Source: Saccharopolyspora hordei
Lineage (GTDB): Bacteria; Actinomycetota; Actinomycetes; Mycobacteriales; Pseudonocardiaceae
Assembly (NCBI RefSeq): GCF_013410345.1
Contig: NZ_JACCFJ010000001.1
Location: 2,021,001-2,085,000, forward strand
Length of the DNA: 64,000 nt
Reading direction: 5' to 3'
Positions within the stretch are counted from its first letter, which is position 1, and each line of letters begins with the position of its first letter. This document shows, piece after piece, positions 19,838-28,625 of the stretch. The position numbers were made by a program, and so were the translations under genes. The notes under the pieces were generated by a model. The model had not been told where the DNA came from, ran no database searches, and saw only the letters and a program-made list of their open reading frames with translations.

Positions 19838-21661
19838 ATGAAACGCAGGTACCGAAGACTGTTCACCGCGCTGGGAGCCGCGATGCTGGCCGTGGGCGCG
19901 GTCACGCTCCCCGTCGAGGACGCCTACGCCGACGTCGAAGTGTCCACCCAGTCGATCCGGGGCGCCGACGGCAAGGACTACACCATCACCAACCACCTGG
20001 TGAAGAGCGCGCTGCGCAAGTCCCAGTCCGACGGCAAGCGCAAGGAATGGCTGCTGGTGTGGGCCGGTGACGAGAACATCGCCGACACCCTCGTGCCGAA
20101 GGTCCGCGACCTGCCCGGGACGATCGAGGACGGCCTCAGTGGCGTCGTGGACTCGCTGCCCGGCCCGGACTTCCTCGCCGTCATCGACGCGACCCCGGGG
20201 TCCCCCGGGTACGGGGAGGTCGTCAACACCATCACCGTCGGGCCGCTCGTGGAGAACGAGCCGCACCACATGCAGTACGTGTGGCACAAGGGCGACACGG
20301 TCTACGCGGGTGCGCTGTTCCTCGCCGCGACCTACGCCTTCGACGTCAGCGCACTGCCCGAGGTGAAGCTCAAGGGCATCAGCCTGCCGACGCAGACGCT
20401 CGGCGGATCGGTGCCCGACGCGTACTGGGTGCTCAAGGACGGCACCGCCTACGGGACCTACATGGGCGGCCCGGTCGTGCCCGGCCCGTACCGCTACGAC
20501 GACGGCTCGGTGCACGTCGGGAACGGCTTCGCCGGCAGCCCGGGCGAAGTGGTGCGGTTCGACCAGAACGCCAGGGTGCTCTCGCAGTCCCCGGCCGCGA
20601 CGCCCGGCGGGGACAACGAGAAGCTGTGCGACAACCTGCCGCGGCTCGGCCAGCCGACCTGCGCCAACCCGCACGGCATCCAGGCCCGCGAGGACCTCGA
20701 CACCCTGGTCACCTCGGACTACGTGGAGCCGCGCAACATCATCCTCGACCCGGTGAAGGCCCCGTCGCCGTACCTGCGGCGGCCGACCGTGCGGACCTGG
20801 GACATCTCCGACCGCAACCACCCGAAGCTGAAGTCGGTGTCCTACCTGCCGGACGGCCCGCGCTCCGACCCCGCCGACCCGCTGCACCAGGAGAGCCGCG
20901 GGGTCATGGAGACGACGGTCACCAACCTGCCCGGCCACAAGGGCGCGTTCGCGCAGACCATGCAGGGCGGTGCGGTGTACTACACGCCGGACATCACCGC
21001 CGAGGAACCGCAGTGGCGGCAGGTGTTCGACGACGGCGCCGCAGCCGCCGCGTTCGACCCGGCCAACGACCGCAACGGCGGGAGCTCCAACGGCGCCTGG
21101 ATCCAGACCAGCCCGGACGACCGGTTCCTGTACCGGGCGATCCAGGGTCGCCAGCCCGGCACCTTCGGTCCCGACGACCCCGGCACCACCGGCGGCGTCT
21201 ACGTGCTGGACATCTCGAAGCTGGTCGAGGCGGGCACCGACGTCCAGTGCTCGATCGACACCCTCGAGGAGGCCGAGCACGGCGGGGACGAGGCGGACTG
21301 CCCGACCCTGGCCGGGGCGACGCCGATCAACCCGGGGGTGCCCGGTGCCGGACCGCACTGGGGCGCCTACGACAACTTCGTGCTCGGCGAGGACGGGCTC
21401 TACGAGGAGACCCAGCAGCCGCAGCGCCTGGCGGTGTCGAACTACTTCGTCGCTCGGTCCGGTCTGGACGGTGACCACAAGGTCAACATCGTGCGCCTCG
21501 GGCCGGACGGGAAGGTCGCGGTGGACGAGGACTTCCGCGACGAGGTCACCGGTGAGGTCGGCGTGAACTTCAACCGGAAGAAGTGGCCGCACGGCGAGTT
21601 CGGCAACGCCAAACCGCACTCCGAACTGTTCGTGGTCGCCGACGAGGACCTCAAGGGCTGA
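19838..21661 (+). CDS. Secreted selenium-binding / methanethiol-oxidase-like protein
   Basis: A 607-residue exported protein. Residues 1-30 form a Sec/Tat-like signal (MKRRYRRLFTALGAAMLAVG... with cleavage near AYADVE). Repeated WD-like strands indicate a beta-propeller, and the segment PHGIQAREDLDTLVTSDYVEP matches what I recall of SBP56/SELENBP1-family proteins, some of which are copper-dependent methanethiol oxidases; DISDRNHPKL and WPHGEFGNAKPHSELFVV also fit. Family assignment is from memory and moderate. ATG 19838 follows GGAGCAG. It appears to be the first gene of a four-gene secreted/membrane operon ending at 24005, though a hairpin follows it. Confidence 0.55.
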   Translation: MKRRYRRLFTALGAAMLAVGAVTLPVEDAYADVEVSTQSIRGADGKDYTITNHLVKSALRKSQSDGKRKEWLLVWAGDENIADTLVPKVRDLPGTIEDGLSGVVDSLPGPDFLAVIDATPGSPGYGEVVNTITVGPLVENEPHHMQYVWHKGDTVYAGALFLAATYAFDVSALPEVKLKGISLPTQTLGGSVPDAYWVLKDGTAYGTYMGGPVVPGPYRYDDGSVHVGNGFAGSPGEVVRFDQNARVLSQSPAATPGGDNEKLCDNLPRLGQPTCANPHGIQAREDLDTLVTSDYVEPRNIILDPVKAPSPYLRRPTVRTWDISDRNHPKLKSVSYLPDGPRSDPADPLHQESRGVMETTVTNLPGHKGAFAQTMQGGAVYYTPDITAEEPQWRQVFDDGAAAAAFDPANDRNGGSSNGAWIQTSPDDRFLYRAIQGRQPGTFGPDDPGTTGGVYVLDISKLVEAGTDVQCSIDTLEEAEHGGDEADCPTLAGATPINPGVPGAGPHWGAYDNFVLGEDGLYEETQQPQRLAVSNYFVARSGLDGDHKVNIVRLGPDGKVAVDEDFRDEVTGEVGVNFNRKKWPHGEFGNAKPHSELFVVADEDLKG

Positions 21662-21670
21662 CCGCGGACC

Positions 21671-21699
21671 CGCCGCGCGACCGGGACGGTCGCGCGGCG
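21671..21699 (+). terminator. Hairpin after the selenium-binding-like gene
   Basis: Perfect 12-bp stem CGCCGCGCGACC / GGTCGCGCGGCG with a 5-nt loop, 9 nt after the stop. It may lower expression of the downstream membrane protein rather than separate the units completely. Confidence 0.6.
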
Positions 21700-21778
21700 G
21701 GCTGGTCCCGCGCCGGTGGCACCGTCCCCGCACGCCCGGTGCCACCGGCGCACCACCTGGACAACCGAGAGGGCGGTG

Positions 21779-23443
21779 GTGCGCGTGCACTCCCACATCG
21801 CAGCGTCCGAAGTGGACATCCTGGGTCTGGTGCTGCGAGTCCTGCTGCTGACCAGCACCGCGCTGGTGGCCGGTGTCGGCCTGTTGCGGCCGGTGGTCGC
21901 CGTGGCACCGCGCCTGGCCTGGTCGGCCGCCGCGCTCGCTGCCGCGACCAGCGTCGGCTCCGCCGCGGTCCTCGACGTCGACGTCGTCTTCGCCGTCGCG
22001 CACGCGGTCCTCGCGATCGCGGTGCCGCTCACGCTGCGCTGGCGCGCGGTCGCCACCTACCTGGGCTTCGCGCTCGCCCTGCTGCTCATCGCCGAAGCCG
22101 CGCTGGGGCACTCCTCGTTCGGGTTCCTGCTGGACACGGTCTTCGCCGCGGTCGCGGTCGTCTGGTTCGGCCTCGCCGCGGGGCAGTGGCGGTCCGGCAG
22201 CGGGCTGCGACCCGGACCGGTGGCGCTCACCGCCGCGGTCGCGCTGGCGGGGGCCGGGGTGGCGCAGCTGCTGCTCTCCGGCCTGCTCGACCGCAGGCTG
22301 GTGGGCACCGCGCGCGGGGTGACGCTGCTCGTCCTCGTCGTCGCGGCGCTCGCGGTGCTGGTGCTCACCGTCGTGCTCCGCGACGTGCGTCGGCGCTACC
22401 GCGTCGGCGCGGTGGGGGTCCTGGTGGCGGTCGTGGCGTGGACGGCGCTGCCGGGCCTCCCGCAACCCGCCGACCTGCCCGTGCCGGGGGTGCCGCGCCT
22501 GGCCTCCGCTGCGGGCACGCCGGTGCTGGTCAGCCCGCACCGGCCGGGCCGGAACCTGGTGCACTTCCCGGAGAGCGCGGGGCTGGGCCTGGTGGTGGAG
22601 ACCGCTGCCGGGCCCGTTCGAGCCGTGCCCCGGCCGGGGGCCACCGGGACGTGGGCGGAGGTCGACCTGCCCGCGGGGCGCAGCGACCTCGTCGTGCGCC
22701 GCGGCACCGAGGAGTCGTCGGTCGAGCTCGACGTGGGGGAGCTGCCCGCACTGCCGGACGCCACGGGAGCGGACGGCACCGAGTGCGCCAGCGCCGCGCT
22801 GGGTGGGCTCCTCGCCGGATCGCCGGCGGTGCTCGACCGCTGCCCGTCCGCGGCACTGTCCCGTGAGGACGGTGGTGCGCTGCGGCAGCTCGTCGGCTAC
22901 CTCGCCCGGCTCCCGGTGCCGTCGATCACGGTGGTCGGCGACGACTCGCCGCGCGGACGCGCCGCCACCGAGCTGGTGACCGCCGAGGCCCAGCGGCACG
23001 GCGTCGCGGTCCGCGAGGACCGGGACGGTGCGCTCGTCGTGGTGTCCGGCTGGTCGCGCGCGGCCGAGGCGCTCGCCGAGGCCAACCGCGGCACGACCTA
23101 CCTCTACGGCGTGCACCTGGCGCCGTGGCTGCTGCACGGCCCGGTGGTCAACGAGGTCGCCGGTGCCACGCTCCCGCTCCGGTTCGACCCGCGCGAGCAG
23201 CGCTCCCTGGCCTACGGCATGACCCTGGCCGCGCGCTTCGGCGGAGAGCCGCCGTCGACGGCCGGGTTCCAGAACTGGCTCGCCGCTCGCGGCGAGCACG
23301 TCGTCGGCGCGGTCTCCCTCTACGCGTCCGCGCAGGTCAACGTCATGCAGATGACCGGTCACCAGCACCGCAGCACCGGCACCTGGATCCCGAACGGGAC
23401 CATCGTCGCCGTCTCCGGCCCGCTCGGGCCCGGCGACGGCTGA
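21779..23443 (+). CDS. Polytopic membrane protein with large C-terminal extracytoplasmic domain
   Basis: About 554 residues. The first 240 form seven or eight transmembrane helices (RVLLLTSTALVAGVGLL, TLLVLVVAALAVLVLTVVL and others); the remaining 310 look soluble and outward-facing, ending QVNVMQMTGHQHRSTGTWIP. GTGs at 21776, 21779 and 21785 are all possible starts; GAGGGCGG precedes them. I do not recognise the family with confidence (DUF6239-like proteins of actinobacteria come to mind, unverified). The His-rich end and the neighbouring oxidase-like protein would suit a metal or redox role, but this is speculation. Confidence 0.65.
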   Translation: MRVHSHIAASEVDILGLVLRVLLLTSTALVAGVGLLRPVVAVAPRLAWSAAALAAATSVGSAAVLDVDVVFAVAHAVLAIAVPLTLRWRAVATYLGFALALLLIAEAALGHSSFGFLLDTVFAAVAVVWFGLAAGQWRSGSGLRPGPVALTAAVALAGAGVAQLLLSGLLDRRLVGTARGVTLLVLVVAALAVLVLTVVLRDVRRRYRVGAVGVLVAVVAWTALPGLPQPADLPVPGVPRLASAAGTPVLVSPHRPGRNLVHFPESAGLGLVVETAAGPVRAVPRPGATGTWAEVDLPAGRSDLVVRRGTEESSVELDVGELPALPDATGADGTECASAALGGLLAGSPAVLDRCPSAALSREDGGALRQLVGYLARLPVPSITVVGDDSPRGRAATELVTAEAQRHGVAVREDRDGALVVVSGWSRAAEALAEANRGTTYLYGVHLAPWLLHGPVVNEVAGATLPLRFDPREQRSLAYGMTLAARFGGEPPSTAGFQNWLAARGEHVVGAVSLYASAQVNVMQMTGHQHRSTGTWIPNGTIVAVSGPLGPGDG

Positions 23444-23491
23444 TCGGACGTGGCCGGCACCTCTCGGAGTCCGGCCTGGAAGGAGGAACTG

Positions 23492-23683
23492 ATGTCCACG
23501 ACCATCCGCCGCCTCGCCGCGGTCTGGGCCGCCGTGATCACGGCCTGCCTGTTCACCGGCGGGGTCGCCACCGCCGAGCCGATCTGGCTGCTCCCCGGAG
23601 TCGACCTGGGGCCGCTGCTCGAGCCGACGGTGCAGCTGCCGACTGAGCTGCTGGCGCCGATCTTCGACATCCTGAACCCCTGA
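23492..23683 (+). CDS. Small secreted peptide (63 aa)
   Basis: ATG 23492 has a near-perfect ribosome-binding site GGAAGGAGGAA, strong support for a real small gene. Residues 1-28 are a signal peptide (RRLAAVWAAVITACLF, AxA-like cleavage ATA/EP). The mature 35 residues are hydrophobic and proline-rich (PIWLLPGVDLGPLLEP, ending FDILNP), with no cysteines. It lies 48 nt after the polytopic membrane protein and 85 nt before a second small secreted protein. Function unknown. Confidence 0.7.
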   Translation: MSTTIRRLAAVWAAVITACLFTGGVATAEPIWLLPGVDLGPLLEPTVQLPTELLAPIFDILNP

Positions 23684-23768
23684 CCGCCCGCGCTGTCGTC
23701 CACAGCGGACGGCCGGAGGCCCGTGCGGGGTTCACCGCCCGCTGGAAGAAGCACGAGGAGGAACTGCC

Positions 23769-24005
23769 ATGACCAAGCGGAACACCTACCGCGCCGTCGC
23801 CGCCGCGGCGCTCGCCGGCGTCGCGGTGCTCGGCGCCGGACCGGCCGCGCTCGCCGACGCGCCGCGCCAGGACGGCGTCGCCATCGTCGGCGAGCCGGAC
23901 ACCAGCGACCTGCACAACAAGTACACCTTCGCGCCGCTGGGCGTGCCGGTCTTCGGACTGCTCGAATCCGTCGCCAACGTGCCGAAGAGGCTGGGACTGC
24001 TCTGA
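23769..24005 (+). CDS. Small secreted peptide (78 aa)
   Basis: ATG 23769 is preceded by CGAGGAGGAACTGCC. The signal peptide (about 1-30, ending ALADAP) is followed by a 48-residue mature part, DTSDLHNKYTFAPLGVPVFG then a short amphipathic C-terminal helix LLESVANVPKRLGLL. Together with the 63-residue peptide upstream this makes two small exported products in one operon. No homologous family is recognised. Confidence 0.7.
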   Translation: MTKRNTYRAVAAAALAGVAVLGAGPAALADAPRQDGVAIVGEPDTSDLHNKYTFAPLGVPVFGLLESVANVPKRLGLL

Positions 24006-24193
24006 CCCCGGTCACCGGGCCCGGCGGTGCCGCCGCGGGCAGGTTCTCGGGGCGACCGCTCGACCGCGGACGTCGCCGGGCCCGGTCCTCCCGGTCGGCT
24101 GCCGTGGGGCCCTCGCAGCGGCTGGGGCCGTTGTTCCCGTTCCGCGCGGGGGACGCTGGCCAGGGGAGCGACCCGCCCGTCGAGGAGCGCGGG

Positions 24194-24679
24194 TCACAGC
24201 CAGCCGATGATCGCTCCCGGGGCGATCGCCAGCGCGCCGAACCGGACGAAGCGCCCGATGAACCCGGTGACCACGAACGTGGACAACGGGACCTCCGCCC
24301 AGCCCGCGACCACCGCGACCGCCGCGAACGGCGGCAGGCTCGCGACAGCGCTCACCAGCAGCACCGCCCCGGTCCAGACGGGCCGCTGCCGGCAGTTCGC
24401 GCGGAACCGCTCCAGCCACTGCCGCCACCGCCCGGTGCGTTCCTCGCTCTTGCGCTGGCACAACCGCGGCAACCGGATCACGCCGCGCGCTGCGGAGTAG
24501 TGCAGCAGCTTGCCGCCGATCTGGCCGGTCGCGATCACCAGGGCCAGCAGCCACCACGGGATCTCCGGGCCCGTGAGCACCAAGCCGATCGCGAACAGTT
24601 CGACGCTGATCAACGGCAGCACGGCGGACGCCACCGACACCCCGAAGGTGGTCGACAGCAGCCCGATGACGGTCAGCAC
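24194..24679 (-). CDS. VTT/DedA-like small membrane protein
   Basis: About 161 residues with four to five hydrophobic helices; the segment VVAGWAEVPLSTFVVTGFIGRFVRFGAL resembles the C-terminal half of VTT (SNARE-associated/DedA) proteins, and GQIGGKLLHYSAARG resembles the conserved glycine-rich turn. I chose GTG 24679 (GGGGGC upstream) because the extension above it is arginine/cysteine-rich and non-membrane-like; other starts are possible. It lies 70 nt downstream of the GNAT gene on the same strand. Family members act in membrane lipid scrambling or homeostasis; the role here is unknown. Confidence 0.6.
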   Translation of the reverse strand: MLTVIGLLSTTFGVSVASAVLPLISVELFAIGLVLTGPEIPWWLLALVIATGQIGGKLLHYSAARGVIRLPRLCQRKSEERTGRWRQWLERFRANCRQRPVWTGAVLLVSAVASLPPFAAVAVVAGWAEVPLSTFVVTGFIGRFVRFGALAIAPGAIIGWL

Positions 24680-24749
24680 GTGCGCCCCCAGTGCGATCAG
24701 ACCAGCTGACGGAGGAACAACAGCTCCGGGCCGCCTGCGCAGGAGGTGG

Positions 24750-25307
24750 TCACGTGAACTGCAGCTCCAGCGGGCCGGACAGCCGCAGCTCCCGCAACGG
24801 GCGCCCGCCGGCGTCCAGCGTGCGTACCGTACCGTCCGGAGCCCACCCCACACTGCGGAAAAAGGTCATCGATGCGGTGTCGGCCTCCGGCACCCACGCG
24901 ATGCCCCGGGTGGCGCCGGTCGCGGTCAGCCGCTCCGCCATCGCACCCAGCAGGCGCCCGCCGTGTCCCCGTCGCCCCCAGCGCGGTTCCACGAGCAGCG
25001 CGCTGACCAGCACCACCTCGGCGGCGTCCGGCGGGACGGAACCGTTGGCCGCGGCGACCTCCTGCTCCGGTGCCGGGCCCGCGGCGCAGAACCCCACCAC
25101 CCAGGACCCTTCGGTGGCCACCAGCACGGTCGCCGGTCCGTCGCGCAGCGCCTCCCGCCACTCCTGCTCGGCGGCGGCGCTGTCCAACCCCTCCAGCACG
25201 TCCGCGGGCAGCAGCTCGGTGTAGGCGGTGCGCCAGGTCGTCAACTGGATGCGCGCGATCTCCGCGGCGTCGGACGGCACCGCTTCCCGCACTTCGGCAT
25301 CAGCCAT
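24750..25307 (-). CDS. GNAT-family N-acetyltransferase
   Basis: A 185-residue GCN5-related acetyltransferase. The fold's acetyl-CoA loop is seen in LLVEPRWGRRGHGGRLLGAM (Q/RxxGxG/A-like RRGHGG, about residue 115), preceded by strand 4 and followed by the helix and FFRSVGWAPDG, the typical GNAT C-terminal motif. The N-terminus EVREAVPSDAAEIARIQ is standard. Substrate cannot be told from sequence. It appears to lead the VTT-like gene. Confidence 0.88.
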   Translation of the reverse strand: MADAEVREAVPSDAAEIARIQLTTWRTAYTELLPADVLEGLDSAAAEQEWREALRDGPATVLVATEGSWVVGFCAAGPAPEQEVAAANGSVPPDAAEVVLVSALLVEPRWGRRGHGGRLLGAMAERLTATGATRGIAWVPEADTASMTFFRSVGWAPDGTVRTLDAGGRPLRELRLSGPLELQFT

Positions 25308-25812
25308 GCGGCCAATCTAGAGGTTCACGCGGTGGCGCTGCGTGGTGGTTCGACCACGGGGCTGGGGTGGGTGCTGCGCTGCGGGATCGCCGGGCAGCGG
25401 TGCCGGACCGGCGCGCGAGGAGTCGTCGACGGTGCGGCGGCGGTCGTCCGCCGCAGCCGGTGGACCGGGCACACGCGGGCATCGAGCGAACGGTGGGTGC
25501 GGTGGTCTTCATGTCGACGCGTGCACGCGGGCGTGGCGCGGAACCTCCTCAGGGCCCGCCCCGCAGCGCGGGGCGGTGCGATCACCGCCCCGGAGCCGGG
25601 GCTGCGTCGCGGAATCGTCGGGGGGGGCGAACTGGCATGCGCTGAGCCGCCGGACGTGGTGCGGCAGTGGTGTCACGCGGTGGCAGGGGAGCGTGCGCAC
25701 GCGCGATCGCATGGTGGGTACCGGCCGTCCTCACGTCGACGCGTGCACGCACGGGTACCGGGCGGATCCGGTCGGTGCCCGGTTGTCAGCCCGCGCTGGC
25801 ACCATCGGACGG
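25308..25812. other. Gene-free stretch with a duplicated 16-mer
   Basis: No credible gene. The 16-mer GTCGACGCGTGCACGC occurs at 25513-25528 and again at 25735-25750, each preceded by a similar GGTGGGT...CTCA/TTCA context. The last ten bases, GCGTGCACGC, are a perfect palindrome. Confidence 0.5.
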
Positions 25813-25821
25813 GTGCAGACC

Positions 25822-27030
25822 ATGAGCCGCGACACCGCCCGTCGAGCCGCCCTGGCCGCCCAGGGGTTCACCGACCCCGCGCCGCGCGGTGAGGTGACCA
25901 GGCGGCACCTCGTGCGGGTGCTGTCCCGGACCAAGCTGCTGCAGCTGGACTCGGTCAACGTCGCGGTCCGGGCCCACTACATGCCGTTGTTCAGCCGCCT
26001 CGGTCGCTACGACCCCGCGCTGGTGGACGCGGCGGCCTGGTCGCACCGCGCGCGGCAGCCCCGGCTCCTGGTCGAGTACTGGGCGCACGAGGCGTCGCTC
26101 ATCCCGATCGAGGACTGGCCTCTGCTGCGGTGGCGCATGCGGGACCACGGCGGCGCGTGGCGTCGGCGCAGCCGTGAACTCCTGGAACGCTCACCCTCGC
26201 TCGTCAACGACGTGCTGGCCGCGGTCAAGGACCTGGGGCCGATCAGCGCCGGCGCGCTGGAGCGCGAGCTCGGCGGTGGTGAGCGCCAGGGCCGCGGCCC
26301 GTGGTGGAACCGCTCCGACACCAAGAGGGTGTGCGAGCTGCTGTTCGCGATGGGGGAGCTGACCACCGGCACCCGACGTGGTTTCGAGCGCCTCTACGAC
26401 CTGCCGGAACGCGTGCTGCCGGCGCACGTGCTCGGTCACGAGCCCGAGGACGACGACGCGGTCCGGGCGCTGGTCGAGCGGTCCGCGCAGGCGCTCGGTG
26501 TGGCGACCGAGCCCGATCTGCGGGACTACTACCGGCTCTCCCCGGCGCAGTCGCAGCGGGCGGTGGCCGAACTGGTCGAGCAGGGCGTGCTCGAACCGGT
26601 CTCCGTGCACGGCTGGAGGCAACCCGCGTACCGACACGCCGGCGCGCGCATCCCGCGCAAGGTCGTCGGTCGGGCGTTGCTGTGCCCGTTCGACCCGTTG
26701 ATCTGGGAACGCTCCCGTGCCCAGCGGCTGTTCGACTACCACTACCGCATCGAGATCTACGTGCCGGAACCCAAGCGGCAGTACGGCTACTACGTCTTCC
26801 CCTTCCTGCTCAACGGTGAACTGGTCGCCCGGGTGGACCTGAAGGCCGACCGGGCCGCGGGTGTGCTGCGCGTGCCCGGTGCGTTCCTCGAACCGGGACG
26901 CGATCTCGGCGAGGTGGTCCCGGAGCTGGCGGGCGCGCTGCGCGACATGGCGTCCTGGCTCGGACTCGACGACGTCGTCGTCGGCGACCGCGGAAACCTC
27001 GCCGCACCGCTCCGCGCCGTCGTCCGCTGA
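25822..27030 (+). CDS. YcaQ/AlkX-type DNA glycosylase (winged-helix HTH_42 family)
   Basis: About 402 residues of the family that unhooks interstrand crosslinks or excises bulky alkylated bases. The catalytic region LLQLDSVNVAVRAHYMPLFSRLGRYD (about 37-60) carries QLD, the QxD motif I associate with the AlkX branch rather than the QxQ of E. coli YcaQ. Later conserved parts include EYWAHEASLIP, LCPFDPLIWER and YVPEPKRQYGYYVFPFL. Either GTG 25813 or ATG 25822 may start translation. It is a single-gene unit. In antibiotic producers such proteins can confer self-resistance, but no biosynthetic cluster is visible here. Confidence 0.85.
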   Translation: MSRDTARRAALAAQGFTDPAPRGEVTRRHLVRVLSRTKLLQLDSVNVAVRAHYMPLFSRLGRYDPALVDAAAWSHRARQPRLLVEYWAHEASLIPIEDWPLLRWRMRDHGGAWRRRSRELLERSPSLVNDVLAAVKDLGPISAGALERELGGGERQGRGPWWNRSDTKRVCELLFAMGELTTGTRRGFERLYDLPERVLPAHVLGHEPEDDDAVRALVERSAQALGVATEPDLRDYYRLSPAQSQRAVAELVEQGVLEPVSVHGWRQPAYRHAGARIPRKVVGRALLCPFDPLIWERSRAQRLFDYHYRIEIYVPEPKRQYGYYVFPFLLNGELVARVDLKADRAAGVLRVPGAFLEPGRDLGEVVPELAGALRDMASWLGLDDVVVGDRGNLAAPLRAVVR

Positions 27031-27618
27031 GCCGCGAGCTGCCCGCCGCGAGTTCCGTGGCTGCGCGGGGCGGACACGAGCCGCGTGCCGAGCGGCGCTT
27101 CCCGCGCTCGGGCAGCCGTGTTCGACCTGCGGCGGTACCTCCCCGCTCGTGCCCGGACGTCCCCCGAGATCGAGGCCTACAGCCACCGCCTCAGGTCGAC
27201 CACAGCCGGTTCCGCGCGCGGCGACACCTCGCTCGCGGACGACGACGTGTTCCTCGATGGCCGAGATCGGGCGCGACCCGCCGGCACCGCGCCGAGTGTG
27301 CGGTGTCGGTGTGCCACCACCGCGACCCTGTGACCTGCAGGAGCGGCCCGGTGCGCGGACGACCGGCCCAGAGCGGGACGAGGCTGCCCGGCTGTCGGCG
27401 GCCGCCAACACCCGATCGCTACGGCACCACGCTGTCACACCGGTTGACCTCAGCCACCCGCGTCCCGAGGTCGGTCGTCTGTCATGCTCCAGCGACGGCG
27501 GTGCCCGGCCTCGCGCCGCCTGTGGCGCGCAAGCGGACATCCCACGGGGCACCGTCCCGGGTGCGTGGGATCTGGCGGCTCGCACGCGAGCCACCAGCCC
27601 CGTGGCCGTCCTCGTCTG
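27031..27618. other. Gene-free stretch
   Basis: 588 nt between the DNA glycosylase and the 3' end of the DUF4097 gene. Short open frames exist but are arginine/alanine-rich shadows without start signals. I see no hairpin terminator or repeat. Confidence 0.4.
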
Positions 27619-28614
27619 TCAGGTCGCGGAGGTCAACACGGCATCTCCCGTTCCCGTCCGGCCGAAGATCCGCAGCTTCGGCTCCTCGGCTGGGGCTTCC
27701 TCGGACACCACCAGGTCACTGCTCGCGCTGCCGGTGGAGGAGGTGAGGTCCACCTCCGCGGCGGTGCCGCGGTGGATCGAGACCTGCAGCTCGCCGGAGC
27801 CGGTGATCAGCTCGACCTGGCCCGCGGTCGCGTCCGCGATGGTCAAGTCACCGCTGCCGGAGCGGGCCAGCACGTCGGCGGACACCGTGCCGAGCCACAC
27901 GTTCCCGCTGCCGGTCGCCACCGACGACGGTGCCCCGAGCGAGCTGATCTCGACGTCACCGCTGCCGCTGCGGGCGTGCACACCGCCGGCCATCGTGCCG
28001 AGGCGGAGCTGACCCGACCCCGAGCGGACGGTGGCCCGGTCCGAGGCCTGCTCGACCGACGTGGTGCCAGAACCGGCCTGGACGTTGACCCGTCCCGCTG
28101 GGCCGGACACGCGGACCTCGCCGGAGCTGGTGTGCACCCCGACCTCGGACTCCCGCGGAGCGCGCACCGTCACCGCCAGCGGGACGTTGCGCAGCGGCGA
28201 GGCGGCCGGGGTCCGGATGGCGAGCCGGTTCCCGGCCAGGTCGATCCGCGTCCGGCGGACGGCTTCGGCGACCGGCTCCCGCGGGCCGAGGAAGTCGCTC
28301 CCGGTGCGGATCCCGGCCTCGCTGAACTGCTCGCTGACCCAGGTGAGCAGCCCGGCGATCCCGCTGCGCCAGTCCGGGCCCGACGCCGCCGGGTCGTGCC
28401 GGACCTCGACGTGGGTGACCGCGGTGTCGGCCAGCTCGACGGTGACCGGGCCGAGGCTGTTGGCGATGTCGATGCTGATCGGTCCAGAGGTGTCGAAGTC
28501 CTGGCTGCGCACCAGTTCCGACACCTGCTCCTCGGCGGTCGACCGCTCGTCCACGGTTTCGCCGTCCTCGGGACGGCGAGGTTCGTCCGGTTCCAGGGGG
28601 TCGTGGTTCGTCAT
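27619..28614 (-). CDS. DUF4097-family beta-helix protein
   Basis: 331 residues. After an acidic, Pro/Glu-rich N-terminus, residues 60-330 form a DUF4097-type right-handed beta-repeat with recurring SGSG turns (QAGSGTTSVEQ, RSGSGQLRLG, RSGSGDVEIS, TGSGNVWLG, RSGSGDLTIA, TGSGELQVS). There is no signal peptide or membrane helix. ATG 28614 has GAGGAGGCG upstream and follows the upstream gene's stop by 11 nt, so the pair is an operon. The function of this fold is unknown; the genetic link is to a ribbon-helix-helix protein. Confidence 0.8.
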   Translation of the reverse strand: MTNHDPLEPDEPRRPEDGETVDERSTAEEQVSELVRSQDFDTSGPISIDIANSLGPVTVELADTAVTHVEVRHDPAASGPDWRSGIAGLLTWVSEQFSEAGIRTGSDFLGPREPVAEAVRRTRIDLAGNRLAIRTPAASPLRNVPLAVTVRAPRESEVGVHTSSGEVRVSGPAGRVNVQAGSGTTSVEQASDRATVRSGSGQLRLGTMAGGVHARSGSGDVEISSLGAPSSVATGSGNVWLGTVSADVLARSGSGDLTIADATAGQVELITGSGELQVSIHRGTAAEVDLTSSTGSASSDLVVSEEAPAEEPKLRIFGRTGTGDAVLTSAT

Positions 28615-28625
28615 CGTGCGCCTCC

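Noticed and set aside
27085..27333. 82-codon frame starting ATG 27085
   Set aside because: Arginine/alanine/threonine-rich composition, no ribosome-binding site, no recognisable pattern; treated as chance.
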